This document shows positions 1-8,617 of a stretch of 18,192 nucleotides of DNA, in pieces. The notes under the pieces were generated by a model. The model worked only from the letters and a program-made list of their open reading frames with translations. It was not told the DNA's origin and searched no databases. This DNA comes from Bacilli bacterium. GTDB lineage: Bacteria; Bacillota_I; Bacilli_A; RF39; UBA660. The position numbers were made by a program, and so were the translations under genes. Where the stretch lies: positions 1 through 18,192 of the forward strand of contig JAEDGC010000035.1 in assembly GCA_016297695.1 (NCBI GenBank), written 5' to 3'. How positions within the stretch are numbered: the first letter of the stretch is position 1; every line of letters starts with the position of its first letter.

Positions 1-11
1 AAAATGAAAAA

Positions 12-41
12 AATACATAATAACCGGGGTCACTATGTATT
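12..41. terminator. Hairpin, terminator-like on the minus strand
   Basis: AATACATA (12-19) pairs with TATGTATT (34-41) around a 14-base loop containing CCGGGG, a GC-rich spot in AT-rich DNA. Read on the minus strand the stem is followed by a run of seven T, as in an intrinsic terminator; on the plus strand there is no T-run. No gene is visible in the first 125 bases, so the gene it would serve is unknown. Confidence 0.35.
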
Positions 42-70
42 ATAAAAAATAATTAGTTAAATTAAAATAC

Positions 71-99
71 TAGTTATTTTTTTGATTTTTTGATATACT
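71..99 (+). promoter_or_regulatory. Probable promoter of the transglycosylase-like gene
   Basis: An extended -10 element (TGA then TATACT at 94-99) lies 26 bases before the start codon, with a weak -35 (TAGTTA, 71-76) at 17 bases spacing. AGGAGGA just before the ATG at 126 is a strong ribosome binding site. Confidence 0.4.
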
Positions 100-125
100 T
101 TTGATGATATGATAGGAGGATAATT

Positions 126-1349
126 ATGGAAAATAAGAAAATAGATTTATATTTAAATACATTTTTTCAAAATAAAACTCCTAAAGAGATAAAAAATATT
201 TGTTCTAAAATTATTAATTTTGAACCAGTTAAAGGTCTTGATGATTATGCCAAAGAATTACTTGCTTTATCAATAGAAAAAAGAATGATTTTAGCTATTG
301 AGAAAAGTTGTCAAACAATTCATCGCCCTTCTTATTGGCAGAATTTTAAAATAACTGCTCCGTTTATTTATGAAAAAGATAATGTTCTAAATGAATATTT
401 AGATTTATTGGTAAGAGAAATGCAAACATCTTATCCCGATGATGATGTTTTTAAAGAAATAAAGCAATTTTATAATAGTAAGATAGATATTGCTTCTAAA
501 TCCTTTAATAATCGTTTAATAAAATTACCGAGTGGTGAAAAAATTAGTATTAATGATATCATTGTAGCTGTTAAAAATAATATAGATAATAATAAAATTA
601 TCAAAAGAGAATATAACATTAAAGAAAAAACTGGTAGATTAAAAAATGTGGCTGCAATAGCAGGAATTATGACTTTTGTTGGAACTTCTCTTGCTTTAAA
701 TCAAAAAGAAGAAAATAATATAATAAAAGATAATAATATTGAATATGAAAATCAAGATTATGAAAAAACTGAAGTAGAGATAAATGATATTAAATATAGT
801 AGTCAAAAATATGATGCAGATGAAATGGTAGAAGAAAAAATCAATTTAGAACCTATATTTGTTGGATATGATAATGGCTGTCCAATTGAGTATCAAAGAT
901 ATATTTTAAAAATGTCTAATAAATATAATGTTCCATTTAATGTATTGATGTCTATATTTGATAATGAATCAGGTGGATTATTTAATACTAATGGTGTTAT
1001 TAGTAACACAGATGATTATGGTTTATTTCAAATAAACATTTGTAATCATGATTTTATATATGAACAATTAGGATATGAACCTAAAGATATATTAAATGAT
1101 CCTTATAAAAATATTGAAGCTGCAACATTATTAGTTAAACAAATATGTAACATGTATGAAGAAGATTTAAGACAAGAAAATTATGAAAATATTTTTGGAA
1201 CGTATAATGGCTGGAAATCATGGAGAAATAAAGAAATTTCAAGAGATTATGCAAGTAATGCAGTAAATAAAATAAATACAATTTATAATAAAACAACAGA
1301 TGAATTATATGTTAATGTAAATGAGGAAGAAAATGAAAGAAAAAGGTAA
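126..1349 (+). CDS. Membrane-anchored lytic transglycosylase-like (SLT/goose-lysozyme fold) protein
   Basis: This 407-residue protein probably cleaves peptidoglycan glycan strands outside the membrane. Residues 1-170 form a charged, probably cytoplasmic domain that I do not recognise. Residues 173-191 (VAAIAGIMTFVGTSLAL) are a single membrane segment, and 195-250 an acidic linker. Residues about 262-385 match the SLT domain: NVPFNVLMSIFDNESGG with the likely catalytic Glu281, then DYGLFQIN (298-304), DPYKNIEAATLLV (325-337) and GTYNGW (358-363). A large cytoplasmic part before the membrane segment is unusual for these enzymes and suggests intracellular coupling, for example to division or sporulation; that is inference. 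The start is set by AGGAGGA six bases upstream. The 3' end overlaps the next small gene. Confidence 0.8.
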   Translation: MENKKIDLYLNTFFQNKTPKEIKNICSKIINFEPVKGLDDYAKELLALSIEKRMILAIEKSCQTIHRPSYWQNFKITAPFIYEKDNVLNEYLDLLVREMQTSYPDDDVFKEIKQFYNSKIDIASKSFNNRLIKLPSGEKISINDIIVAVKNNIDNNKIIKREYNIKEKTGRLKNVAAIAGIMTFVGTSLALNQKEENNIIKDNNIEYENQDYEKTEVEINDIKYSSQKYDADEMVEEKINLEPIFVGYDNGCPIEYQRYILKMSNKYNVPFNVLMSIFDNESGGLFNTNGVISNTDDYGLFQINICNHDFIYEQLGYEPKDILNDPYKNIEAATLLVKQICNMYEEDLRQENYENIFGTYNGWKSWRNKEISRDYASNAVNKINTIYNKTTDELYVNVNEEENERKR

Positions 1350-1536
1350 ATATAAAGTAAAAGATATTATTTTGTTAGATGATAATAGAAAATATAGTAT
1401 TATAAAAAAAGTTAATGAATATTATATATTATTATCAGTTGATGAACCATTAAAGATTATGATTGCCAAAATAACAAATGATAAAATTTTAGTAGAAACA
1501 GACAAAAAGATAATAGAAGAAGTGTTAAGTATTTAA
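1333..1536 (+). CDS. Small hypothetical protein, 67 aa
   Basis: A short basic protein starting MKEKGKYKVKDII with alternating hydrophobic residues that suggest a small beta-rich fold. Function is not recognised; a DUF1292-like small protein is possible but cannot be shown. An in-frame ATG at 1321 exists, but GAGGAAG at 1323-1329 makes a better ribosome binding site for the ATG at 1333. It overlaps the end of the transglycosylase-like gene by 17 bases, so the two are probably translated in a coupled way. Confidence 0.55.
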   Translation: MKEKGKYKVKDIILLDDNRKYSIIKKVNEYYILLSVDEPLKIMIAKITNDKILVETDKKIIEEVLSI

Positions 1537-1539
1537 AAC

Positions 1540-1567
1540 TTGCATTTTTTTTAATTTATGGTATTAT
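1540..1567 (+). promoter_or_regulatory. Probable promoter of the alarmone synthetase gene
   Basis: TTGCAT (1540-1545), a 16-base spacer and TATTAT (1562-1567) preceded by TGG form an extended -10 promoter about 35 bases before the start codon. The T-rich stretch at 1545-1552 may also end the upstream transcript, though I see no stem before it. Confidence 0.45.
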
Positions 1568-1602
1568 TATCTTTACCTATTAGAAAGGAGAATTTTATTA
1601 TA

Positions 1603-2229
1603 ATGGATAATGAATTAAATTTATCAAGTTTAATGGTAGATTATACTTCGGCTTTAAAAATACTTAAAACTGAACTTGAAATATTAAGCGATGAGTTTGA
1701 ATATAATCATAAATATAATCCTGTTGAACATATAAAGTGCCGTATTAAAAGTTATGATAGTATTATAAAAAAATTAGAAAGAAAAAATTTAGAATTAACA
1801 AATGATAATGTGGTTAATTATATAAATGATATAGTTGGAGTTAGAGTAGTTTGTTCATTTATACCTGATGTTTTTGAAATTGTTAAAATAATTGAAAATT
1901 CTAAAAATATAAAAGTTCTAGATAAAAAAGATTATATAAATAATCCGAAAGATAGTGGATATTCAAGTTTTCATTTAATAGTTAGTGTTCCGGTTCATTT
2001 ATCAACTGGAGTAAAAGAAGTTAAAGCTGAAATTCAAATAAGAACTATAGCAATGGATTTTTGGGCAAGTTTAGATCATAAAATTTCTTATAAATTTCCT
2101 CATCCTGATGAACTACCTGACAAAGTTATTAAAGAACTAAAAACAAGTTCAGATATTGTTAAACTTCTTGATAAAAAGATGGCTGAATTAGTTGGAATTG
2201 TTAATGATCTTAAAATAGAAGATGATTAA
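1603..2229 (+). CDS. relQ: Small alarmone synthetase (RelA/SpoT synthetase domain, RelQ-like)
   Basis: The 208-residue protein should transfer pyrophosphate from ATP to GDP/GTP, making (p)ppGpp, the stringent-response alarmone. It consists of the synthetase domain alone, with no HD hydrolase, TGS or ACT domain, and its length is close to RelQ/YjbM (about 210). Recognisable motifs are RIKSYDSIIKKLERK (47-61, nucleotide binding), YINDIVGVRVVC (73-84), DSGYSSFHLIV (117-127) and the strongly conserved EIQIRTIAMDFWASLDHK (143-160). The frame is open upstream to an ATG at 1558, but AGAAAGGAGA before the ATG at 1603 decides the start and gives the usual N-terminus. It is probably transcribed alone from its own promoter. 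Confidence 0.88.
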   Translation: MDNELNLSSLMVDYTSALKILKTELEILSDEFEYNHKYNPVEHIKCRIKSYDSIIKKLERKNLELTNDNVVNYINDIVGVRVVCSFIPDVFEIVKIIENSKNIKVLDKKDYINNPKDSGYSSFHLIVSVPVHLSTGVKEVKAEIQIRTIAMDFWASLDHKISYKFPHPDELPDKVIKELKTSSDIVKLLDKKMAELVGIVNDLKIEDD

Positions 2230-2252
2230 TAATTCTTTTTTTATATTAAATA

Positions 2253-2281
2253 TTGCGAACATACGTTTAATATGATAAAAT
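2253..2281 (+). promoter_or_regulatory. SOS promoter with LexA box
   Basis: CGAACATACGTTTA (2256-2269) agrees with the Bacillus LexA/DinR box CGAACRNRYGTTYC at every position but the last. It overlaps a promoter made of TTGCGA (2253-2258), a 17-base spacer and TAAAAT (2276-2281) with a TGA extension. A bound repressor would cover the -35 and the spacer. It controls the polymerase gene and, by overlap, the glycosylase gene after it. Confidence 0.75.
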
Positions 2282-2298
2282 GTTAGTGGTGATATAAA

Positions 2299-3513
2299 GT
2301 GGATAGGGTTATTATGCACATAGATGTTAATAATGCATTTTTATCTTGGAGTGCTGTTTATTACTTACTTAAAGGAAGTAAAATAGATATTAGAAATACC
2401 TATGCTGTAATTGGTGGAGATGAAAAAAACAGAAATGGTATAGTACTTGCTAAATCAATGTATGCTAAGAAAAAAGGCGTTGTTACAGGTGAAACGTTAT
2501 ATAGTGCTAGAAAAAAATGTCCTAATTTAAAAAATTATCCGATGAATTATCCATTTTATCAAAAAATGTCTTATAAGTTATTTTCACTTATTAAAAAATA
2601 TACTCCAGATATAGAAATTGCTTCAATTGATGAATGTTATCTTGATTATACAAAAGTAAAAAATATGTATGGTGATGAAATAGAATTTGCTAAAAAACTT
2701 CAAAAAGAAATTTATGAAAAATTAAAATTTACTGTAAATATTGGAATAGCAAATAATAAATTATGCGCAAAAATGGCTAGTGATTTTACAAAACCAAATA
2801 AAATTCATACTTTATATGATAATGAAATAAAAGAAAAAATGTGGCCGCTTGATGTTGGAGATTTATTTGGCGTAGGAAAGAAAACAGCTGAAAAATTAAA
2901 AATAATGAACATAAATACAATCGAAGATTTAGCAAAGTCTGATCCTTTAAAATTATATCCCTATTTTAAAAACCAAGCTACCTATTTAATAAAAATTGCA
3001 AATGGAATAGATGATAGTGAAGTAAATAGTGATGATGTAGAAAATAAAGGAATAAGTAATGAAATTACTTTACCAAAAGATATTGATAATTGTTTAGAAC
3101 TAGATAAATATTTACATGCATTAAGTGAAAAAGTTAGTTTGAGATTAAGAAAAGAAAAAAAATATGCTAATGTAATAGCGGTTATTATCAAAGATAATAA
3201 ATTTAAAAGAAGAACACATCAAAAAAAATTAGATAATCCTACAAATTCATCTATAGAAATTTATGAAATATCTAAAAAAATATTAAGGCAAATGTTTAAG
3301 GATGATGAAGTAAGATTAATTGGAATTAGATTGGATAATTTAACGGAAGAAAATATTAAACAAATATCATTGTTTCAAAGTATTGAAAGTGAAATTAAAG
3401 ATGAAAAACTAGATAAAACATTAGATGATTTGAAAAGTAAATATGGTAAAGATATAATAAAAAAAGCTGGAGTTATTAGTTTAAAAGACAAGGAGAGTAG
3501 TAATGGACTTTAA
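2299..3513 (+). CDS. dinB: Y-family translesion DNA polymerase (DinB-like)
   Basis: A 404-residue lesion-bypass polymerase. The palm shows the first metal-binding Asp in HIDVNNAFLSW (Asp9, probable steric-gate Phe14) and the catalytic SIDECYLDY (109-117, Asp111/Glu112). VNIGIANNKLCAKMASDFTKP and the helix-hairpin-helix LFGVGKKTAEKLKIMNINTIEDLA of the thumb follow, and a little-finger domain fills the C-terminal third. NNAF replaces the classical DCFFA of E. coli Pol IV, so this belongs to a divergent branch of the DinB group. The start is GTG with GGTGAT upstream; an in-frame ATG at 2314 would remove the beta strand before Asp9. No beta-clamp motif is obvious; the end carries QISLF (about residues 355-359), which could serve. 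It is SOS-controlled and overlaps the next gene. Confidence 0.85.
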   Translation: MDRVIMHIDVNNAFLSWSAVYYLLKGSKIDIRNTYAVIGGDEKNRNGIVLAKSMYAKKKGVVTGETLYSARKKCPNLKNYPMNYPFYQKMSYKLFSLIKKYTPDIEIASIDECYLDYTKVKNMYGDEIEFAKKLQKEIYEKLKFTVNIGIANNKLCAKMASDFTKPNKIHTLYDNEIKEKMWPLDVGDLFGVGKKTAEKLKIMNINTIEDLAKSDPLKLYPYFKNQATYLIKIANGIDDSEVNSDDVENKGISNEITLPKDIDNCLELDKYLHALSEKVSLRLRKEKKYANVIAVIIKDNKFKRRTHQKKLDNPTNSSIEIYEISKKILRQMFKDDEVRLIGIRLDNLTEENIKQISLFQSIESEIKDEKLDKTLDDLKSKYGKDIIKKAGVISLKDKESSNGL

Positions 3514-4213
3514 AAATATTAAATGGAACTTAAAAGACTATAAAAAGTATGAAGATTATTTATTGAGTTTACAAGATTTAGATTATCAAAAATTTCATTC
3601 TAAAATTACTAAAACTAATTATAAAATAATTGGAATAAGAGTTCCTTTGATGCGTAAAATTGCTGATAATATATATAAAGGAAATTATTTAAAATATTTA
3701 GAAAGTTATGATAATAACTATTATGAAGAAATATTTATTAGAGGAATTGTTATTTCTAAAATTAAAGATATCAATATTTTAATTAAACAAATGAAGGAAT
3801 TTGTTTTAAAAATTGATAACTGGGCTATATGTGATTCTTTTTGTAATAGTTTAAAAATAGTAAATAAAAATAAAGATATTTTTTGGAATGAAATATTAAA
3901 TTTTATTAAAAGTGATAAAGAATTTGTAGTAAGAGTTGGCATTATTTTGATATTAAACTTTTATATTGAGGAAAAATATTTAGATAAAATATTTAATATA
4001 TTTGATAATCTAAATACCGATAAATACTATATAAATATGGCAATATCTTGGACAATTTGTGAAATGTATATCAAATATAAAGATAAAACTTTAAAATATA
4101 TGAAAAAAAATAAATTAAATTCTTTTGTCAAAAATAAAACAATTTCTAAAATAAAAGATTCATATCGAATAAGTATGGAAGAAAAAGAATATTTAAGTCA
4201 ATTAAAATATTAG
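3503..4213 (+). CDS. AlkD-family DNA alkylation repair glycosylase
   Basis: A 236-residue all-helical HEAT-repeat protein of the AlkD family, which removes positively charged alkylated bases such as 3-methyladenine and 7-methylguanine. Family hallmarks are GIRVPLMRKIA (about 45-55), DNWAICDSFCNSL (103-115), FVVRVGIILILNFYI (141-155), YYINMAISWTICEMYIKY (175-192) and the C-terminal FVKNKTISKIKDSYRIS. Length is normal. AAGGAGAG six bases upstream supports the ATG, which overlaps the polymerase gene by 11 bases. The pair forms a SOS-controlled DNA-damage operon of tolerance plus base excision. Substrate range cannot be read from sequence. Confidence 0.85.
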   Translation: MDFKNIKWNLKDYKKYEDYLLSLQDLDYQKFHSKITKTNYKIIGIRVPLMRKIADNIYKGNYLKYLESYDNNYYEEIFIRGIVISKIKDINILIKQMKEFVLKIDNWAICDSFCNSLKIVNKNKDIFWNEILNFIKSDKEFVVRVGIILILNFYIEEKYLDKIFNIFDNLNTDKYYINMAISWTICEMYIKYKDKTLKYMKKNKLNSFVKNKTISKIKDSYRISMEEKEYLSQLKY

Positions 4214-4228
4214 AATATAAAATATTAT

Positions 4229-4257
4229 TTAACTATCTAACTAAATAATGTTATAAT
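4229..4257 (+). promoter_or_regulatory. Probable promoter of the cyclophilin lipoprotein gene
   Basis: TTAACT (4229-4234), a 17-base spacer and a perfect TATAAT (4252-4257). An AT-only inverted repeat (ATTATTTA / TAAATAAT, about 4224-4248) overlaps it and might be a weak terminator of the repair operon. The leader would be only about 10 bases. Confidence 0.5.
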
Positions 4258-4274
4258 TTAAATAGGTGATTAAA

Positions 4275-4877
4275 ATGAAGAAGAAAATAGTTATTTTAAT
4301 GTTATTATTTTTGCTTGTTTGTGGTTGTAGCAAAGATACAAGTAAAGGAGAGATTGATAAAGTGAAATACGAGGAAACAAATAAAATTACTAATTATGTA
4401 AAAATGGATACTACTAAAGGAATTATTTTAATAGAATTGTATCCTGAAATTACCCCAATTACTGTTGAAAATTTTCAAAATTTAGTTAATGAAAAATTTT
4501 ATGATGGTTTAATTTTTCATAGAGTTATTAAAGATTTTATGATTCAAGGTGGAGATCCAGAAGGCACAGGATTTGGTGGTTCAGATAAGACAATAAAAGG
4601 TGAGTTTAAAAATAATGGTGTAGAAAATAATTTATCTCATACAAGAGGAGTAATTTCTATGGCAAGAAATTCAATTAGTATGGATTCAGCATCAAGTCAA
4701 TTTTTTATAGTTCATAAAGATTCAACATTTTTAGATGGTGATTATGCTGCTTTTGGTAAAGTGATAGCAGGCTTAGATGTTGTAGATATAATTGCTTCAA
4801 CTCAAGTTGATAGTAATGATAAACCGGTTGTTGATCAAAAAATAAAATCAATAAGATTTGTAAATGTTGAGGAATAG
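4275..4877 (+). CDS. Peptidyl-prolyl cis-trans isomerase, cyclophilin-type lipoprotein
   Basis: A 200-residue surface lipoprotein that should catalyse proline isomerisation and help fold exported proteins. It starts MKKK, has a hydrophobic stretch to residue 15 and a lipobox VCGC with lipid-bearing Cys18. The cyclophilin domain (about 42-198) has FHRVIKDFMIQGGDP (81-95, catalytic Arg83), GEF, SMAR (128-131), SSQFFI (140-145) and GKVIAGLDVVD. A GTG in frame at 4266 lies inside the ribosome binding site AGGTGAT, so the ATG at 4275 is preferred. The ABC transporter gene begins three bases after its stop, so they may share a transcript. Confidence 0.88.
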   Translation: MKKKIVILMLLFLLVCGCSKDTSKGEIDKVKYEETNKITNYVKMDTTKGIILIELYPEITPITVENFQNLVNEKFYDGLIFHRVIKDFMIQGGDPEGTGFGGSDKTIKGEFKNNGVENNLSHTRGVISMARNSISMDSASSQFFIVHKDSTFLDGDYAAFGKVIAGLDVVDIIASTQVDSNDKPVVDQKIKSIRFVNVEE

Positions 4878-4880
4878 ATT

Positions 4881-5780
4881 ATGTTAAAAGTAGAGAATAT
4901 AACAAAATATTATGGAGATAATTTAGCTGTTGATAATTTATCTTTTGAAGTAAATGATGGTGAAATATTTGGTCTTTTAGGAGTTAATGGTGCTGGTAAA
5001 ACAACTACATTTAGGATGATTTTAGGACTTATTGATAAAAATAATGGTACTATTACTTTAGATGGTAAAAAAATAGATTATTCAATTACAGATGAAATAG
5101 GATTTTTAACAGAAGAAAGAAGCTTACTACTAAAATTAACGGTAAAAGAGCAAGCAATTTACTATGGTACTTTAAAAGGAATGAAAGAAAAAGAAATTTT
5201 AGAAAAACTTGATTATTATTTAGACAAATTCAAAATTAGTGAATATAAAGATAGAAAAATAAAAGAACTAAGTAAAGGTAATCAACAAAAAATCCAATTT
5301 ATATGTGCAATATTAAATGATCCAAAATTACTTATTTTAGATGAACCATTTTCAGGATTAGACCCTTTAAATGTTGAAGATTTTATGAAAGTAATTAGAG
5401 AATTTAAAGACAAGGGAAGTAGTATAATTTTTTCTTCTCATAGAATGGAACATGTTGAATTATTCTGTGAAAAACTAGTTATTTTAGTAAAAGGAAAAAG
5501 TGTTTTAAGCGGTTCTTTAAAAGAAATAAAGAAAAATTATCAAAAGAAAAATATATTGATAGAAGCCGATGTAGAAAAAGATGAATTAAAAAAAATTAAG
5601 GGAGTTGAATCGGTTTTAGAAAATGGTTCTGAATTAGTAGTAAAAGTAGAAAATGATAAATATGTAAAAAATGTATTTGATTATGTAAAAAAATGTGATA
5701 ATGTCCTAAAATTTGCCGTAGAAGATGCTTCATTAAATGAAATATTTGTTGAAACGGTTGGAGGTCTTTATGAAGAATAA
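4881..5780 (+). CDS. ABC transporter ATP-binding protein (NatA/drug-efflux type)
   Basis: The 299-residue ATPase of a two-gene ABC-2 export system. It carries Walker A GVNGAGKTT (34-42), the signature LSKGNQQ (130-136), Walker B LLILDEP (150-156) and switch His187 in FSSHRMEH. It has the extra C-terminal region of about 90 residues usual in NatA- and CcmA-like subunits. The signature reads SKGN rather than SGGQ, which is common in this subgroup. The permease gene follows with an 11-base overlap and pairs with it. The transported substrate (sodium, drug or peptide) cannot be told from sequence. Confidence 0.88.
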   Translation: MLKVENITKYYGDNLAVDNLSFEVNDGEIFGLLGVNGAGKTTTFRMILGLIDKNNGTITLDGKKIDYSITDEIGFLTEERSLLLKLTVKEQAIYYGTLKGMKEKEILEKLDYYLDKFKISEYKDRKIKELSKGNQQKIQFICAILNDPKLLILDEPFSGLDPLNVEDFMKVIREFKDKGSSIIFSSHRMEHVELFCEKLVILVKGKSVLSGSLKEIKKNYQKKNILIEADVEKDELKKIKGVESVLENGSELVVKVENDKYVKNVFDYVKKCDNVLKFAVEDASLNEIFVETVGGLYEE

Positions 5781-7092
5781 ATTAAAGTTCTTAATTAAAC
5801 ATAGTTTGTCAAAAAAAATAGGCACAAAATGGTTTAAAGTAATAAACGTACTACTTTGTATATTAATAATTTCTATGGCAAATATCGATAGACTAATAAC
5901 AGCATTTGGTGGTGATTTTAATAAAGATACCAATGTTTATATTAAAGATAATGTTGATGTTTATAAATATATAGAACCTGTTTTTAAGGAAACTGTAAAA
6001 GTTGTTGATAATTTAAAAAATTATAAAATTCAAAAAACTGATAAATCAATAAAAGAATTAGAAAAAGAAATTGATGATACTAAGGATATAATTATCGAAA
6101 TTAACCAATCTGAGATTAATTATATTTCTAGTACAATAATTACTTATGATGCAATAGATACAATATCTTACCAATTAATTTCAAATATTTTGAATAGTGC
6201 AAAAGAGTCACTTGCTATAGAAAAAATTGGTTTATCTGAAGCTGAAATAATAGCATTAAAAAGTAACGTAGATATAACTAAAAAAACTACTAATCCTAAT
6301 TTAGAGGAAAATGCCAAAGCTAAAGATATTATTTCATCTGGATTAATTATTTTATTCATTGTTCCATTTTTTATATTTATAACTTTGTTAGTTCAAATGC
6401 TTGGAGCTGAAATAAATGATGAAAAATCTACAAAAAGTATGGAAATAATTATTTCAAACGTTCCACCTAAATATCATTTCGTTGCAAAGATTACAGCTTC
6501 TACTTTATTTGTAATAATTCAAGGTGCTTTACTTTTGGGTTATTCAATTCTTGCTATTATTGTAAGAAATTTAATTGGATTATTATTTGGTAGTGGAATA
6601 GTTAGCGGTGATGTTAGCAAGTATATTAAAGATATAATAAATTTATTAAAAGATAGTGGTATTATTGAACTTGCCCTAAAAGGACTACCAATTATAATAG
6701 TTTTATTTATATTAAATATCCTAGCTTATGCTATAATTGCAGGAGTATTAGCATCAATGACAACTAATATTGAAGATTATCAACAATTACAATCACCAAT
6801 TATGATTGTAATGATGATGGGATATTTTATTGCTATAATGGCATCTACATTTGAAGGATCCATATTTATTCAAATTACATCTTATATTCCTTTGCTATCT
6901 GCATTAGTTGCACCGGTTATCTATTTACTGGGACAGACCACATTATTACAATTAATTATCTCAACATTAATTTGTTTGGTGGCAGTAATATTACTATTTA
7001 TTTATGGACTTAGAATTTATAAAGTTGGAATACTTAATTATTCATCAAGTGATTTGTGGAAAAAAGTGTTTAAATCATTAAAGGAAAAGTAG
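5770..7092 (+). CDS. ABC-2 type permease (NatB-like)
   Basis: A 440-residue membrane subunit for the preceding ATPase. One membrane helix lies near residues 23-37, then a large extracytoplasmic loop of about 150 residues. About five more helices follow from residue 190 (GLIILFIVPFFIFITLLVQM onward). The cytoplasmic segment AEINDEKSTKSMEIIISNV (213-231) is the typical coupling motif of NatB-like ABC-2 permeases. The open frame begins at 5737, but GGAGG at 5760-5764 sets the start at 5770 inside the end of the ATPase gene, so the two are translationally coupled. Confidence 0.83.
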   Translation: MKNKLKFLIKHSLSKKIGTKWFKVINVLLCILIISMANIDRLITAFGGDFNKDTNVYIKDNVDVYKYIEPVFKETVKVVDNLKNYKIQKTDKSIKELEKEIDDTKDIIIEINQSEINYISSTIITYDAIDTISYQLISNILNSAKESLAIEKIGLSEAEIIALKSNVDITKKTTNPNLEENAKAKDIISSGLIILFIVPFFIFITLLVQMLGAEINDEKSTKSMEIIISNVPPKYHFVAKITASTLFVIIQGALLLGYSILAIIVRNLIGLLFGSGIVSGDVSKYIKDIINLLKDSGIIELALKGLPIIIVLFILNILAYAIIAGVLASMTTNIEDYQQLQSPIMIVMMMGYFIAIMASTFEGSIFIQITSYIPLLSALVAPVIYLLGQTTLLQLIISTLICLVAVILLFIYGLRIYKVGILNYSSSDLWKKVFKSLKEK

Positions 7093-7101
7093 GAGTGAAA
7101 A

Positions 7102-8214
7102 ATGGAAGCAAAAAAAAATATGGAGTTAAAAAATCTTAGTAAATATGCAACGCGCGATTGTGATGCCATAAGATTTACAAAAGAAAATGATGATGATATA
7201 AGACCTTCTTTTTTTCGAGATATAGATAGAGTATTATATTCTTCTTCATATACTAGATATATTGATAAAACACAGGTTTTTTCCTTTGTTAATAATGATC
7301 ATATAAGTAAAAGAATTATTCATGTTCAATTTGTAAGTAAAATTGCAAGAACTATTGGTAGGGCACTTGGATTAAATATCGATTTAATTGAAGCGGCCGC
7401 TTTAGGACATGATCTTGGTCATGTTCCTTTTGGACATATTGGTGAAAGAATTTTAAATGATATTTCACTTAAAAATAATGAGGGTTATTTTAATCATAAC
7501 ATTGAAAGCGTTAGAATATTAATGAATCTTGAAAATAATGGAAATGGTAAAAATATAACACTACAAGTTTTAGATGCAATAATGTGTCATAATGGGGAAT
7601 TTGTTTTAGGAAAATATGAACCAATAAATAAAACAAAAGAAGAATTCATTGAAGAATATAAACAATCATATATAGATAAAAATAAAGTGAAATCATTAAG
7701 ACCGATGACTCTTGAAGGATGTGTAGTTAGAATTAGTGATGTAATCGGATATATTGGAAAAGATATTGAAGATGCAATTATTTTAGGAATAATTTCTAAA
7801 GATGAAATACCTTCAAATATTACAAAAGTTTTAGGGGATAATAATCGCGACATAATAAATACCATTGTAAATGATATAATAAAAAATAGTATAAATAAGC
7901 CTTATATACAAATGAGTGAAGAAGTTTTTAAAGCACTAATAGATTTAAAAAAATTTAATTATGAAAATATTTATGCAAAGGCAAATACCCAAGAAGAAAT
8001 AAAAAGCTTTGAAGTAATGTTTAATACATTATTTGATAAATATTTAGAAGATATTAAAAATAAAAATATAGATTCTAATATTTATACGGCATTTTTAAAT
8101 GATATGAATGACAACTATTTAAAAGAAACTTCAAATGAAAGAAAAGTTATTGATTTTATAGCTGGTATGACTGATGATTATTTTATAAAATGTTATAAAA
8201 ACACATTGGATTAA
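7102..8214 (+). CDS. dGTPase-like HD-domain triphosphohydrolase
   Basis: A 370-residue HD-superfamily enzyme that most likely hydrolyses dGTP or other dNTPs to nucleoside and triphosphate. It shows the family pattern FFRDIDRVLYSSSYTRYIDKTQVF (37-60), NDHISKRIIHVQFVSKIARTIGRALGL with metal ligands His67/His74, and the HD core LGHDLGHVPFGHIGE (101-115). RISDVIGYIGKDIEDA supplies the last metal-binding Asp. Length fits the short Dgt form. AGGAGTG upstream supports the ATG; it starts nine bases after the permease stop and probably shares its transcript. The stop codon lies inside the terminator hairpin. Confidence 0.83.
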   Translation: MEAKKNMELKNLSKYATRDCDAIRFTKENDDDIRPSFFRDIDRVLYSSSYTRYIDKTQVFSFVNNDHISKRIIHVQFVSKIARTIGRALGLNIDLIEAAALGHDLGHVPFGHIGERILNDISLKNNEGYFNHNIESVRILMNLENNGNGKNITLQVLDAIMCHNGEFVLGKYEPINKTKEEFIEEYKQSYIDKNKVKSLRPMTLEGCVVRISDVIGYIGKDIEDAIILGIISKDEIPSNITKVLGDNNRDIINTIVNDIIKNSINKPYIQMSEEVFKALIDLKKFNYENIYAKANTQEEIKSFEVMFNTLFDKYLEDIKNKNIDSNIYTAFLNDMNDNYLKETSNERKVIDFIAGMTDDYFIKCYKNTLD

Positions 8215-8223
8215 TGTGTTTTT
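8197..8223. terminator. Bidirectional intrinsic terminator
   Basis: AAAAACACATT (8197-8207) and AATGTGTTTTT (8213-8223) form a perfect 11-bp stem with a five-base loop. A-run and T-run flanks allow it to work on both strands. It contains the stop of the dGTPase-like gene and sits at the end of the converging minus-strand operon. Confidence 0.85.
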
Positions 8224-8617
8224 AATTTAATCTAGTTGGTGGAAATAATATTAATTTTTTTTGATTCATTAGTTCTCTTTTTTCCAAGAAAAAAGCATAT
8301 AAATTACAAGCATAAATCAAATCATTATTAGATATTTTTTTAATATCTGGTTTAATAAGATTTACACAATAAAAGTAATCTTTGAAAATAGTGTTATTAA
8401 TCGTATTATTTTTCATAGATAATGGATAAATAATATTTCCTGTTTTAAAATCAATTATTTCTTTTTCTTTTACTAAAACTTTTCTAAAAGTTTCTTTTTT
8501 AGTTAAATTTTTATAAATTAAATGGTTACCTTCACGCCCAGAAAATGAAACAACTTCTGCAATATAAATATCATCTTTTGTTACTATAAAATCATAATTA
8601 TTATTAAATCTTCTCAT
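8222..8617 (-). CDS. Hypothetical protein, 131 aa
   Basis: Not recognised. It is a soluble protein with a basic start (MRRFNNNYDFIVTKDD) and several aromatic residues. The N-terminal half looks beta-rich (IYIAEVVSFSGREGNHLIYKNL) and the rest helical, with a CNLYAFFLEKRELM helix. There is no signal peptide or membrane segment. GGAGGG nine bases before the ATG is a good ribosome binding site lying inside the end of the peptidase pseudogene; the two overlap by 14 bases and form one minus-strand operon. Its state may depend on the broken upstream gene. Confidence 0.6.
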   Translation of the reverse strand: MRRFNNNYDFIVTKDDIYIAEVVSFSGREGNHLIYKNLTKKETFRKVLVKEKEIIDFKTGNIIYPLSMKNNTINNTIFKDYFYCVNLIKPDIKKISNNDLIYACNLYAFFLEKRELMNQKKLILFPPTRLN

